Below, piece by piece: positions 1-8,187 of a DNA stretch of 64,000 bases (position 1 is the first letter of the stretch; each line of letters opens with the position of its first letter). The notes under the pieces are model-generated. The model was not told the origin of the DNA and ran no database searches. It saw nothing but the letters and a program-made list of their open reading frames with translations. The stretch spans positions 1,240,001 to 1,304,000 of the forward strand of contig NZ_JAFMZQ010000001.1 of the NCBI RefSeq assembly GCF_024436415.1. Direction: 5' to 3'. Position numbers and translations under genes: made by a program. The DNA is from Pedobacter deserti. GTDB lineage: Bacteria; Bacteroidota; Bacteroidia; Sphingobacteriales; Sphingobacteriaceae.

Positions 1-206
1 TGAACAGGGCGATCAAAGCAGTGACAGGCAAAACCACGACCTCGCATATTGCCGAACGTGTGGTAACAGAAGCTATTGCGCTGCTTAAGCATACCGACTG
101 GAATATTTCGGAGATCAGTTTTACCCTGGGCTTTGAACAGCCGGCACATTTTACCAACTTCTTTAAGAGGCAGACCAGCTTAACACCCAGCGCTTTCCGG
201 GTGTAG
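1..206 (+). CDS. AraC-family transcriptional regulator, C-terminal fragment (cut by window edge)
   Basis: The reading frame is already open at base 3 and runs to the stop at 204-206, so this is the 3' end of a gene that begins before the window; the GTG at 21 is probably internal. The roughly 67 visible residues form the second half of an AraC/XylS DNA-binding domain: a helix rich in AERVVTEAIALL, then the helix-turn-helix stretch ISEISFTLGFEQPAHFTNFF and the family ending around FKRQTSLTPSAFR. The protein ends directly after that domain, as usual in the family. Its effector domain and targets cannot be told. The next gene begins 75 bases on with its own regulatory sites, so they are probably not one operon. 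Confidence 0.85.
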   Translation, partial: NRAIKAVTGKTTTSHIAERVVTEAIALLKHTDWNISEISFTLGFEQPAHFTNFFKRQTSLTPSAFRV

Positions 207-211
207 TATCA

Positions 212-235
212 TCACATTATGTGACGGTGGTCACG
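212..235. promoter_or_regulatory. Overlapping inverted repeats including a CRP/FNR-like site
   Basis: Bases 212-224 are a perfect inverted repeat, TCACAT-T-ATGTGA. Overlapping it, 220-235 reads TGTGA-N6-TCACG, matching the CRP/FNR-family consensus TGTGA-N6-TCACA at nine of ten arm bases. It is centred near 227.5, about 41 bases before the start point predicted from the -7-like box at 257-264, the usual place for a class II activator. Binding is inferred. Confidence 0.5.
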
Positions 236-256
236 TTTCTTCATGGCATTTAGGGG

Positions 257-264
257 CAACTTTG
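257..264 (+). promoter_or_regulatory. Probable -7 box of the scaffold/Usp/LOG operon
   Basis: CAACTTTG differs from the Bacteroidota -7 consensus TAnnTTTG at one base. A TTTC at 235-238, 18 bases upstream, could serve as the -33 element. The inferred start is near 268-270, about 12 bases before the ATG. Confidence 0.4.
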
Positions 265-280
265 AATATCAAACCTTGAT

Positions 281-1054
281 ATGAAAAGTTTACTGCTCAC
301 TGTTTTTCTGGGTGCTCTCTGGTTCGGGACATTTGCTCAGGACAGTCCCGTGAAGGATCCGGGACGCATACGGTTTAAGTCGGCCCGGTCTTTCCCCGAT
401 GCCTATTATCCACTAGCGCTGAAGCGCTTTTATGATGCTTCAGGTGGCAAGCTCGTCTGGCTCAGCCGCGATCAAAAGAAGCTGACCCAGGTATATGATG
501 CACTGCTCTTGCTCGATTGTGTAATTCAATATGGTCTTCAACCGGGCGACTACCATAACGATAAGCTTTCTTTTGAGCGGTTAAAGGCGGTGCAGGAAAT
601 GAAAGGCAAGACTGGCGAAGCTCAACGTCTGGAGTTCGACCTGCTCCTCAGCGATGCACTGATTACATTTATCAATCATCTTCATTTCGGAAAGTTTAAT
701 CCTGATTATTCTTCAGCTTTGCTCGACAAGGCCCCCGTCAAAGGCTTCGATGCCACTGTAATTTTGCGAGGGGCTTTGGCAGGAAGGGATTTTCGTGCAG
801 CTATTCTGAACGTTCAGCCTAAAACTGCTGCGTACAGGCAGTTGCAGGCACATATGCGCCTGATGAATGGCCAATATACGGGCGACTGCTACGAGTTCCC
901 TGAGGGCGAGGTACGAAAGATTGCCATGAATATGGAACGTGCAAAATGGAATCACGTTGCGTACCAGACCTGTGCCGTTAAGGATGGTGTGCCGGTGTTT
1001 TTTGACGATCCGGATAAGTTGGATGAGAAGCTTGAAAAATTGATGTTTAAATGA
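281..1054 (+). CDS. L,D-transpeptidase scaffold-domain protein lacking a catalytic domain
   Basis: A 257-residue exported protein with a signal peptide (about residues 1-19, ending FGTFAQ). The rest matches the N-terminal scaffold domain that precedes the YkuD catalytic domain in YcbB/LdtD-type L,D-transpeptidases: FYDASGGKLVWL near residue 50, a GLQPGDYH motif near 85, LLLSDALITFINHLHFGKFNP near 123-143, and an RKIAMNMERAKW stretch near 208-219, where the family normally runs on into peptidoglycan-binding and catalytic parts. Here it stops some 30 residues later, with no HxxxxxxxxSHGC motif. The stop overlaps the next ATG by four bases, so translation is probably coupled and no downstream catalytic domain was lost to a frameshift. 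A structural or regulatory cell-wall role is inferred. Confidence 0.65.
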   Translation: MKSLLLTVFLGALWFGTFAQDSPVKDPGRIRFKSARSFPDAYYPLALKRFYDASGGKLVWLSRDQKKLTQVYDALLLLDCVIQYGLQPGDYHNDKLSFERLKAVQEMKGKTGEAQRLEFDLLLSDALITFINHLHFGKFNPDYSSALLDKAPVKGFDATVILRGALAGRDFRAAILNVQPKTAAYRQLQAHMRLMNGQYTGDCYEFPEGEVRKIAMNMERAKWNHVAYQTCAVKDGVPVFFDDPDKLDEKLEKLMFK

Positions 1055-1668
1055 AAAAGATCGTTGTTTCGGAGGCAGGAACTGCGTCAAACGCTAATCT
1101 GCTTAGTTATGCACACTCGCTGGCCGAGCCATTAAGCGCAAAGGTAGAAGTTCGGGATAATTTAGCAGAGAACGGCCGGTCTGACGTGATGTTAACCGTT
1201 GTGGAGCCAGATACTGTGCTGGATACCCCTTATCTCGTTGTGCCCGATGGCTTTAAGTACCGGCCTGTACGTCGAATCGCCCTTGCCGTAGATTTTTTAA
1301 GTGCAGATATCCATGCGGTTCAGTCGGCCGCCAGCTTTGCCCGACGGTTTAATGCAGATCTCGTGATTGTATATATTACAGGGGATGAAAGGGAGGCTGT
1401 AAAGTCGCGCAAGCATGGTGCAGATTTTTTAAATGAAGTCACCTGCAAGATCAATTACGATCGCATCTATTTTCGGCAGGTCTCTGCTGTCAGCGTAGCC
1501 CAGGGGCTCGATTGGTACAGTGAATTTGGACTGGTCGACATCCTGATCATGACGCACCGCAGCACCAATGATTCGGCATCTGTAGGCGAGGGATTTTGCA
1601 GAGCGCTTGCGCCGCTGACCAACATTCCGCTGCTTGTACTTCCTGAAGGGGTTTATCCGGTATTCTAA
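1051..1668 (+). CDS. Universal stress protein (UspA-like)
   Basis: A 205-residue cytoplasmic protein. From about residue 70 it has the Usp Rossmann-like fold: RRIALAVDFLSADIHAVQSAASFARRFNADLVIVYI, the first strand and helix of the family, and near the end VDILIMTHRSTNDSASVGEGFCRALAPLTNIPLLVLPEG, the usual last strand-helix-strand. The G-2X-G-9X-G-[ST] ATP signature is not clear, so nucleotide binding is uncertain. The first 65 residues resemble a shortened, degenerate first Usp repeat, as in tandem Usp proteins. The ATG lies inside the end of the scaffold gene, so the two are co-transcribed. Usp proteins usually act in stress or low-oxygen states, which fits the CRP/FNR-like site upstream. 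Confidence 0.8.
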   Translation: MKKIVVSEAGTASNANLLSYAHSLAEPLSAKVEVRDNLAENGRSDVMLTVVEPDTVLDTPYLVVPDGFKYRPVRRIALAVDFLSADIHAVQSAASFARRFNADLVIVYITGDEREAVKSRKHGADFLNEVTCKINYDRIYFRQVSAVSVAQGLDWYSEFGLVDILIMTHRSTNDSASVGEGFCRALAPLTNIPLLVLPEGVYPVF

Positions 1669-1686
1669 TCCTTAGCAAACTACCAC

Positions 1687-2406
1687 ATGAACAAATCAGA
1701 AATCGTATTCCTCGACGGTCCCCAATCAAGATGGAAGGAGTTCAAGTTTACACTAAATATCTTGTCTCAGTTTATACGCGGGTTCAGGTCACTCCATTTT
1801 GTCGGCCCCTGTATAACAGTATTCGGATCGGCCAGGTTTAAAGAAGATCACCCTTATTATGATTTCACCAAAAAAGCCTCTGCTGAGATTGCCAGACTGG
1901 GCTTCACCATAATGACCGGTGGCGGGCCCGGATTGATGGAGGCGGCCAATCGCGGAGCGAAGGACGTCGGCGGGCGCAGTGTCGGATGCAATATCAAATT
2001 GCCCATGGAGCAGGCTCCAAACCGGTATCTCGACAAGTGGGTGGAGATGAAGCATTTCTTCGTCAGAAAGGTATTGCTTGTGAAGTACTCTTTTGCTTTT
2101 GTGGCGATGCCGGGCGGTTATGGTACGTTGGATGAGCTTTTTGAGGCGCTGACCTTAATACAGACCGGCTCGATAAAAAACTTTCCGGTCATTATTCTCG
2201 GACAGGAATACCACGGCGAGCTTTTATCGTATATTGATCATATGCTCAGTTGCGGGACCATAAGTGAACAGGATGCTAAAATGTTCCTGGTTACGGACGA
2301 CATTCAGGAAGCCGTTGAAATGATCCGGGAAAAGAGCATCAAAGCGTACGGCTTGCTGCCGCGGAACAAGCAAAGGCCTTTCCGCTGGTTGTTTGAAAGG
2401 CAATAA
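1687..2406 (+). CDS. LOG/TIGR00730-family Rossmann-fold protein (nucleotide 5'-monophosphate phosphoribohydrolase-like)
   Basis: 239 residues carrying both family signatures: GGGPGLMEA at 78-86 and PGGYGTLDE at 142-150. In characterised LOG proteins these bind the nucleotide phosphate and hold the catalytic residues that split cytokinin riboside or purine/pyrimidine 5'-monophosphates into base and ribose 5-phosphate; PpnN/YgdH is the better-studied bacterial relative. The preceding GPCITVFGSAR is the first Rossmann strand of the family. It follows the Usp gene by 18 bases on the same strand, so it is probably the third gene of that operon. The true bacterial substrate cannot be told from sequence. 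Confidence 0.88.
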   Translation: MNKSEIVFLDGPQSRWKEFKFTLNILSQFIRGFRSLHFVGPCITVFGSARFKEDHPYYDFTKKASAEIARLGFTIMTGGGPGLMEAANRGAKDVGGRSVGCNIKLPMEQAPNRYLDKWVEMKHFFVRKVLLVKYSFAFVAMPGGYGTLDELFEALTLIQTGSIKNFPVIILGQEYHGELLSYIDHMLSCGTISEQDAKMFLVTDDIQEAVEMIREKSIKAYGLLPRNKQRPFRWLFERQ

Positions 2407-2407
2407 C

Positions 2408-2415
2408 TACTTTTG
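2408..2415 (+). promoter_or_regulatory. Possible -7 box for the Ada-like operon
   Basis: TACTTTTG matches the Bacteroidota TAnnTTTG consensus exactly and lies just after the LOG-family stop codon. If used, it would give the Ada-like gene a leader of about 95 bases. No convincing -33 element was seen. Confidence 0.35.
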
Positions 2416-2513
2416 CTTTCTGGCGCTGGAAAAGATCGCAAGTTTCGGGTTTCGCAGTTAAGAAATCATGCTGATATTCGTGTATTCATTTGATGTAGAA
2501 CCCGGGTATCTGT

Positions 2514-3362
2514 ATGGAGCAACAAGCGTTAAATTATGAAAGGATTGCAGCGGCTATAGCTTTTATCAAAGCCAATTTTAAGACGCAGCCGACACTGGAG
2601 GAAATTGCCGCTCATGTGCACCTGAGCCCTTACCATTTTCAAAAGCTATTTACGGACTGGGCCGGTACATCACCTAAAAAGTTTCTGCAGTATGTCAGTA
2701 TAGGCTATGCCAAGTCGCTCCTGGCAAGCGGTCGGCCCACCCTCTTTACCGTAGCCTCAGAAACCGGTCTGTCGGGCACCGGCAGGCTGCACGACCTGTT
2801 TGTCGGCATTGAAGGCATGACGCCTGCGGAATATAAGATGGGCGGGAAGTCGCTTCAAATTAGGTATAGCTATGCCTTTACGCCCTTCGGTCAGGTGATT
2901 GTGGCGTCTACGACCAAAGGTATTTGTTTTATGGCCTTTCATTCCGATAAACAGGTTGCATTTGAAGATTTAAGAAGCCGTTTTCCTAACGCCTTGTACC
3001 GAGAAGGCTCGGATGAACATCAGCAAAATGCGCTGGCTATATTTCATAAAGACGCCACGCTGCCTCAGATCAAGCTTCACCTTAAGGGTACGGATTTCCA
3101 GTTGAAGGTATGGGATGCCTTGCTCAAGATACCGGCAAGCGGAGTTTGCAGCTACGGAACGCTGGCACGGCAGATCGACTATCCTAATGCGTCAAGAGCC
3201 GTGGGAACAGCCATCGGCGCCAATCCAATCGCCTACCTGATCCCCTGTCACCGGGTGATACAAGCCAGCGGTGACACCGGAGGGTATATGTGGGGCGGCA
3301 TCCGCAAACTTGCGATCTTAGCCTGGGAGGCTGGTCAACTCGGAGAAAAGTCGCTATATTAG
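2514..3362 (+). CDS. Bifunctional AraC-type HTH / O6-methylguanine-DNA methyltransferase (Ada-like)
   Basis: 282 residues. Residues about 8-108 are an AraC helix-turn-helix domain (TLEEIAAHVHLSPYHFQKLF, then a second HTH ending GMTPAEY). From about 115 on is an O6-alkylguanine-DNA alkyltransferase: KGICFMAF, FQLKVWDALLKIPASGVCSYG, then the active site IPCHRVI with acceptor Cys245. It repairs O6-alkylguanine by irreversible transfer of the alkyl group to this cysteine; the HTH part suggests it also senses and regulates. The zinc-binding phosphotriester-repair domain of E. coli Ada is absent, as in many Ada-like proteins. The next gene starts 5 bases after the stop, so they are co-transcribed. 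Confidence 0.9.
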   Translation: MEQQALNYERIAAAIAFIKANFKTQPTLEEIAAHVHLSPYHFQKLFTDWAGTSPKKFLQYVSIGYAKSLLASGRPTLFTVASETGLSGTGRLHDLFVGIEGMTPAEYKMGGKSLQIRYSYAFTPFGQVIVASTTKGICFMAFHSDKQVAFEDLRSRFPNALYREGSDEHQQNALAIFHKDATLPQIKLHLKGTDFQLKVWDALLKIPASGVCSYGTLARQIDYPNASRAVGTAIGANPIAYLIPCHRVIQASGDTGGYMWGGIRKLAILAWEAGQLGEKSLY

Positions 3363-3367
3363 GGACT

Positions 3368-4345
3368 ATGAAACACATTTCGATTTTAGTTCCGAGAGGT
3401 GCCATACTGGGTAGCCTGGAAGGCTCGCGGCAGTTGTTTAGTCAGGTGAACCAATTTGCAAAACAACAGGGAAAGCCACCGGTATTCCAGGTAGAGCTGA
3501 TCGGGCTGACCAGGGAAACGCCGGTCAGCGGCGGCCTGTTTACTGTTAATACCGATTCTTTGGTCGACGACGTGGCGCGGACAGACCTTATCATCATTCC
3601 TGCTGTCGACGGCGATTTGTCGGACGCCATAGATCAGAATAAGGCCTTCCTGCCCTGGATAAAAAAACAATACGAAGCTGGAGCGGAGGTTGCCAGCCTT
3701 TGTCTGGGTGCTTTCCTGCTAGCTTCTACAGGTTTGCTAAGCGGCCGGAAATGCGCTACGCACTGGATGGCCGAAAGTGCCTTCCGTCAGATGTTTCCTG
3801 ATGTGCAGCTGGTAACGCAAAAGATTATTACCGACGAGCACCGCATTTATTCCAGCGGTGGTGCGTTTTCGTATCTCAACCTGATTCTGTATCTTATCGA
3901 GAAATATGCAGGGAGGGAGATCGCTGTGCTTTCTGCTAAGGTATTCGCTATAGAGCTGGACAGGCAAAACCAATTACCTTTTACCATTTTTCAGGGTCAG
4001 AAAGGACATGAAGATGAGCCGGTCAAAAAAATTCAGGAGTATATAGAAAGTAATTTTCAAAAGAAAATAACAATCGATGAACTGGCTTCCATGCAGGCTA
4101 TTGGTCGCCGCAACCTGGAACGCAGATTTAAAAAGGCTACGGACAATACGATCGTAGAATATATCCAGCGTGTGAAGATAGAGGCAGCCAAAATGAGCCT
4201 GGAATCGTCGAGAGAAAACATCAATGAGGTGATGTATAAGGTGGGCTATACAGACACCAAAGCTTTTCGGAGTACTTTTAAGCGTGTGACGGGCCTGTCA
4301 CCCATCCAGTACAGGGCAAAATATAACCGGGTGATGTCGGCCTGA
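3368..4345 (+). CDS. GlxA-family transcriptional regulator (DJ-1/PfpI plus AraC HTH)
   Basis: 325 residues from the ATG at 3368; the open frame extends upstream to 3290 but that part overlaps the Ada-like gene and lacks family similarity. Residues about 4-190 are a DJ-1/PfpI (amidotransferase-like) domain with the nucleophile-elbow cysteine in ASLCLGAFLLASTG (Cys112). Residues about 220-322 are a C-terminal AraC domain with two HTH motifs (TIDELASMQAIGRRNLERRFKK, then YKVGYTDTKAFRSTFKRVTG). This is the layout of GlxA-type regulators, whose PfpI part senses a metabolite rather than acting as a protease. It sits between the Ada-like gene and a hybrid kinase whose ATG overlaps its stop codon. 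Confidence 0.9.
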   Translation: MKHISILVPRGAILGSLEGSRQLFSQVNQFAKQQGKPPVFQVELIGLTRETPVSGGLFTVNTDSLVDDVARTDLIIIPAVDGDLSDAIDQNKAFLPWIKKQYEAGAEVASLCLGAFLLASTGLLSGRKCATHWMAESAFRQMFPDVQLVTQKIITDEHRIYSSGGAFSYLNLILYLIEKYAGREIAVLSAKVFAIELDRQNQLPFTIFQGQKGHEDEPVKKIQEYIESNFQKKITIDELASMQAIGRRNLERRFKKATDNTIVEYIQRVKIEAAKMSLESSRENINEVMYKVGYTDTKAFRSTFKRVTGLSPIQYRAKYNRVMSA

Positions 4346-6762
4346 TGAGAGTTAAGATCATCACGGCCCTGTTGCTAGCCTGCCTTGCACTCTTTCTGGC
4401 ATGGGGCGTGAGCCGGACAGCTTTCAACGAAATGCTGGAAACGGTGGAAAACATCTCTGCACCGAGTGAGCGCCTCCGGCTGGTCAACGTGATATCCAGG
4501 AGGATCGGGGGACTAGAACAGCTTCAACGGCTACCCAACCTGAATGTTTCGGCACAGTACAGTAAAGGCTTTAAGGCTTCGCGTGAGCTGCGGATTGCGC
4601 TTGATTCGCTCGGCGTGCTGTATAAGGAGGATACCGTACAACTGTCCAGGATCAGCGCGATAAAAAAGCTACTGTCAAGACGCGATAAGCAGTTTGTGAA
4701 TTATCTCAGGGTGCGCGCCGCTATGATGAACGACAAGGCCTTCTCTGAACAGGTCAGGGATGTGAGCGATATGGTGAATAAGAGAGATGCCCAGTCCGAC
4801 AGTACCATTTTAGCCAGGGAGCAAAAGACTTCCACCACTACAGTCTATCCCACTGACGAAAAGCCCAGGAGTTTCTTTGGCCGGATTTTCGGGCGGAAAC
4901 GTCCTTCCGATGATAGCCCGATCCGTATTGTGAGCGAGGAGAAGGTGGTACGTGATACCATAGCGGTATCCGCCGAAGACAGTCTCACGCACAATCTAGA
5001 GCGTTCTCTTCAGGTCATCGCCGCCCAGCAGCGAAAGCAGCAGGCTAACTTTCTGGGCAGAGAGGCGGAACTGGCCGTGGCGAACGAAAAACTGATCGGT
5101 CAGATGGTCGATGTGCTGAGCCAGGTGGAGGCTGAAGTGGTAAGTCAGATCGAGCAAAGCGGCTTTAAGGCGAAAGGCGTTGTGAACACCAGTATCAGGA
5201 CAATAAGCATCATTTTTTTGGTGTTCGTTTTCCTGATGGCTATCCTGTTATATTTTATTTTAACAGATCTTACCCGAAGCAAAAGATATCGCGCTGAGCT
5301 CGAAAAGGCGAAAGAGGAAGCAGAGTATCACGGTATGGCAAAGCAGCGTTTTCTGGCGAATATGAGTCACGAGATCAGGACGCCTTTACAGTCGATCATC
5401 GGCTATGCGGATCTGATCCGTAACGAGAAGGAACCAAAAAAATCGGACATAGAGGCCATCCACCATTCTTCCGAACACCTGCTGCAAATTGTAAATGAAA
5501 TACTGGATTATAACCGGATCACCTCGGGTAAGTTCAGTTTTGCGAGCGACTTGTTTGATATGCGCAAGCTGCTCGACGAGGTCATGTCGGTGATGCGTTT
5601 GCAATCGGATGCCCGGGGCCTTACGCTGTCTTCCGAATTCCAGCTCGAACCGGTCCGCTTTGTTTACGGTGATCCCTTTCGGCTTAAACAGATCTTGTAC
5701 AATTTGCTGGGTAATGCCGTTAAGTTCACCCCTAAGGGGGAAGTGAAGCTGAAAGTGTTCTTTAAGCAACGGCACGACGACTTGTATTTTACGTTTGTAG
5801 TGGCCGATACGGGTGTGGGCATGACGGAGGCCGAGACGCAGATCATTTTTAATGAGTTTGAACAGGCTGGCGCGGTTGACGGCCATGTGGCCAACCGTAT
5901 GGGGACTGGTTTGGGACTAAGTATTATTAAGTCGCTCATTGAGCAGCAGGGTGGTCGGATCTATGTAAAGAGCAGACCTGGTGCGGGTAGTGTATTCACC
6001 GTCTATCTGACCTTCCGGGCAGCGGCACAACAGGTCGAAATACCAGACAAGCCGGAAGTGAAAGTTTTTTCTGAAGGTAAGGTCTGGCTGGTAGACGATG
6101 ACCCGCTTATACTGGACTTGTTTTCGGTCATTTTTGAACGGCACTTTATCCCTTATAAACGCTTTGACGGTCCGCTGGATATGCTTAATGAAGCCTGGGA
6201 CGAGCGCGTAAAACATGTGTTCATCGATATTCGCATGCCGGGGATGGACGGTATAACGCTGTGTAAGGAGATGAGAAAAAGGATTACTCCCGGTGTAAAG
6301 CTATATGCGGTAACGGCCCAGGTGCTTCCCGACGAAAGGGAGCTGTTACTTGCCAGCGGCTTTGATCACTTGGTGATGAAGCCTTTCCGGGAATCGGAGA
6401 TCATCGCTTTGTTTACAGAGCAGGGCTCGCCGGACAATAGCCCTAAACTCGACCTGACTGCGCTGCGGAAAATGACTTACGGCGATGAGGAGCAGCTTAG
6501 AAAGATACTAACGAGATTTGTGCTGGACTCAAGAAATGATATAGCGCAGGCCAGGTTGGCCATAGAAGCAGGGGATACCGCTAATGTCCGGTTGATTGTT
6601 CACCGGATCGCTGGTCGCACCGCTCAGATCGGAGCTGCTGAACTGGCCGCTGAATTCAGGCGTTGCGAAATCGCGCTCACCGAAGGAAAGGAGGCGGATA
6701 TCGTTCCACTTTTACAGGGGCTTGATCGGTTGTGTGACAAAACCTCGCAAATCACTTCATAG
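4345..6762 (+). CDS. Hybrid sensor histidine kinase with receiver and HPt domains
   Basis: 805 residues. A transmembrane segment at about 5-23 and a second at about 287-308 enclose a helical periplasmic region of about 260 residues with no recognised ligand fold. Then come HisKA with phospho-acceptor His342 in ANMSHEIRTPL, HATPase_c (NLLGNAVKFTP, DTGVGM, GTGLGLSI), a receiver with Asp628 in IDIRMPGMDG and KPF at its end, and a C-terminal HPt domain with His753 in VHRIAGRTAQIG. The full His-Asp-His relay ends on an HPt, so an external response regulator is expected; the sigma-54 regulator that ends 11 bases away on the other strand is the obvious candidate. The start codon overlaps the GlxA-like stop (TGATG). 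Confidence 0.93.
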   Translation: MRVKIITALLLACLALFLAWGVSRTAFNEMLETVENISAPSERLRLVNVISRRIGGLEQLQRLPNLNVSAQYSKGFKASRELRIALDSLGVLYKEDTVQLSRISAIKKLLSRRDKQFVNYLRVRAAMMNDKAFSEQVRDVSDMVNKRDAQSDSTILAREQKTSTTTVYPTDEKPRSFFGRIFGRKRPSDDSPIRIVSEEKVVRDTIAVSAEDSLTHNLERSLQVIAAQQRKQQANFLGREAELAVANEKLIGQMVDVLSQVEAEVVSQIEQSGFKAKGVVNTSIRTISIIFLVFVFLMAILLYFILTDLTRSKRYRAELEKAKEEAEYHGMAKQRFLANMSHEIRTPLQSIIGYADLIRNEKEPKKSDIEAIHHSSEHLLQIVNEILDYNRITSGKFSFASDLFDMRKLLDEVMSVMRLQSDARGLTLSSEFQLEPVRFVYGDPFRLKQILYNLLGNAVKFTPKGEVKLKVFFKQRHDDLYFTFVVADTGVGMTEAETQIIFNEFEQAGAVDGHVANRMGTGLGLSIIKSLIEQQGGRIYVKSRPGAGSVFTVYLTFRAAAQQVEIPDKPEVKVFSEGKVWLVDDDPLILDLFSVIFERHFIPYKRFDGPLDMLNEAWDERVKHVFIDIRMPGMDGITLCKEMRKRITPGVKLYAVTAQVLPDERELLLASGFDHLVMKPFRESEIIALFTEQGSPDNSPKLDLTALRKMTYGDEEQLRKILTRFVLDSRNDIAQARLAIEAGDTANVRLIVHRIAGRTAQIGAAELAAEFRRCEIALTEGKEADIVPLLQGLDRLCDKTSQITS

Positions 6763-6773
6763 ACCGGGATCTC

Positions 6774-8093
6774 TTAATCGATCTCGTAGCGCTCCATCTT
6801 GCTATAGAGCGTCTTGCGGTCTATATTAAGCAGTTTGGCGGCTTTTGACTTATTGTACTTTACCTTGATCAGTGTTTCAACGATCATCGCCCGCTCGTTC
6901 GTTTCGTTGATGGCTTTCAGGTCTGATCCCGATGCCTTAGGGTCCTGGTTGATCGCAATGATCATTTCCTCTGGTAAAGATCCCGCTTCTGCGGTGTCGC
7001 CAGGGGTCAGCAGGACCATCCGTTTGATGACGTTTTTGAGTTCCCTGAGATTTCCCGGCCAGTCATACCGCATGAGGAGTTCTTTGGCTTCTGCCGAAAT
7101 GTGCTTTACATTCCTGTTCAGGTCCTTGTTGGCCAGCGCAACAAAATGATCGATGAACAACTCAATATCCTTACCCCGGCTACGCAATGGCGGCAGCTGA
7201 ATTTTAAATTCGTTAAGTCTGTGGTAAAGATCTTCCCGGAAGGTGCCATTGGCAACACTTGTTTTTAAATCGTCGTTTGTGGCTGCAATGATGCGCACAT
7301 CGGTTTTAATCGTTCTGGTGCCTCCCACGGGCTGTATCACCCGTTCCTGCAAGGCACGCAGTAATTTGATCTGCACTTCGTAACTCAGGTTGCCGATTTC
7401 GTCCAGAAAAATTGTCCCCTTATTGGCTGCCTGAAATTGCCCGGCCTTGTCAGAAAGGGCCCCGGTAAAAGCACCTTTAACGTGTCCGAACAGTTCGCTG
7501 GCTGCAAGTTCTTTTGATAAAGCGCCGCAGTCGATCGCAATAAAAGGATGCTCTTTACGGCTGCTTTGCATATGTACCGCCCTCGCAGCGTATTCTTTTC
7601 CCGTTCCGCTTTCGCCCTGAATAATGACCGACATATTTGTGGGGGCTACCAGCGCTATATGTTCGTATAACTTTTCAGCATTCGGGCTTTTACCCTTCAA
7701 GGCATCAGCAAATTCAATGCTGGAGGGCGTATCGCCGCTGTTAAGTGCATGATTGATGACCATGAGCAACTCATCAGGGTTGACCGGCTTTGTGATATAG
7801 TCGACCGCCCCCATTTGCATAGACTTTACGGCTGTACGTACATCGTTGAAGCTGGTCATAATTACCACCGGGACATCTATCTGCCTGTCACGTAAGTAGG
7901 AAAGCACATCGATGCCTGTGCCGTCAGGAAGGCGGTAGTCAAGCAGGATGATCTCCGGTGATTGCCGCTCCAGGGCTGGGAGACTGGTTTTAATGTCCTG
8001 GTATAAAACAGCTTGATGCCCGCTTTTAGTCAGGAAGCCCTCCAATATATGGGAGAAAGTTAAATCATCTTCAATGATTAGTGTTTTTGCCAT
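6774..8093 (-). CDS. Sigma-54-dependent response regulator (NtrC family)
   Basis: 439 residues from the ATG at 8093; the frame stays open upstream but the family start is MAKTLIIEDD. Residues 3-117 are a receiver with acidic pocket E8-D9-D10 and phospho-acceptor Asp52 in LLDYRLPDGTG. Then an AAA+ sigma-54 interaction domain: Walker A GESGTGKE, the sigma-54 contact loop GAFTGA, Walker B GTIFLDEIG and arginine-finger region RGKDIELFIDHF. It ends in a Fis-type HTH (KYNKSKAAKLLNIDRKTLYSKM). All motifs for activating RNA polymerase-sigma-54 are present. It converges with the hybrid kinase gene, and is the likely output of that relay. Its targets are unknown; no convincing -24/-12 promoter was found nearby. 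Confidence 0.93.
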   Translation of the reverse strand: MAKTLIIEDDLTFSHILEGFLTKSGHQAVLYQDIKTSLPALERQSPEIILLDYRLPDGTGIDVLSYLRDRQIDVPVVIMTSFNDVRTAVKSMQMGAVDYITKPVNPDELLMVINHALNSGDTPSSIEFADALKGKSPNAEKLYEHIALVAPTNMSVIIQGESGTGKEYAARAVHMQSSRKEHPFIAIDCGALSKELAASELFGHVKGAFTGALSDKAGQFQAANKGTIFLDEIGNLSYEVQIKLLRALQERVIQPVGGTRTIKTDVRIIAATNDDLKTSVANGTFREDLYHRLNEFKIQLPPLRSRGKDIELFIDHFVALANKDLNRNVKHISAEAKELLMRYDWPGNLRELKNVIKRMVLLTPGDTAEAGSLPEEMIIAINQDPKASGSDLKAINETNERAMIVETLIKVKYNKSKAAKLLNIDRKTLYSKMERYEID

Positions 8094-8174
8094 AGGGGAT
8101 GGGTAGATGTGTGACAAAACTACGAAATCCCGTGCTAAAAGGTGTAGAACCTTTACAATACCTGAATCTTTTTG

Positions 8175-8182
8175 TAAATTTG
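8175..8182 (+). promoter_or_regulatory. -7 box of the Rrf2 gene, giving a nearly leaderless transcript
   Basis: TAAATTTG matches TAnnTTTG; TTTA at 8152-8155 lies 19 bases upstream as a possible -33 element. The box ends only five bases before the ATG at 8188, so the inferred mRNA would begin at or next to the start codon. Confidence 0.5.
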
Positions 8183-8187
8183 CTAAT

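Noticed and set aside
1054..1668. Frameshift that removed a YkuD catalytic domain from the scaffold protein
   Set aside because: The sequence after the stop encodes a Usp protein in the overlapping frame; no YkuD-like motif appears in any frame there.
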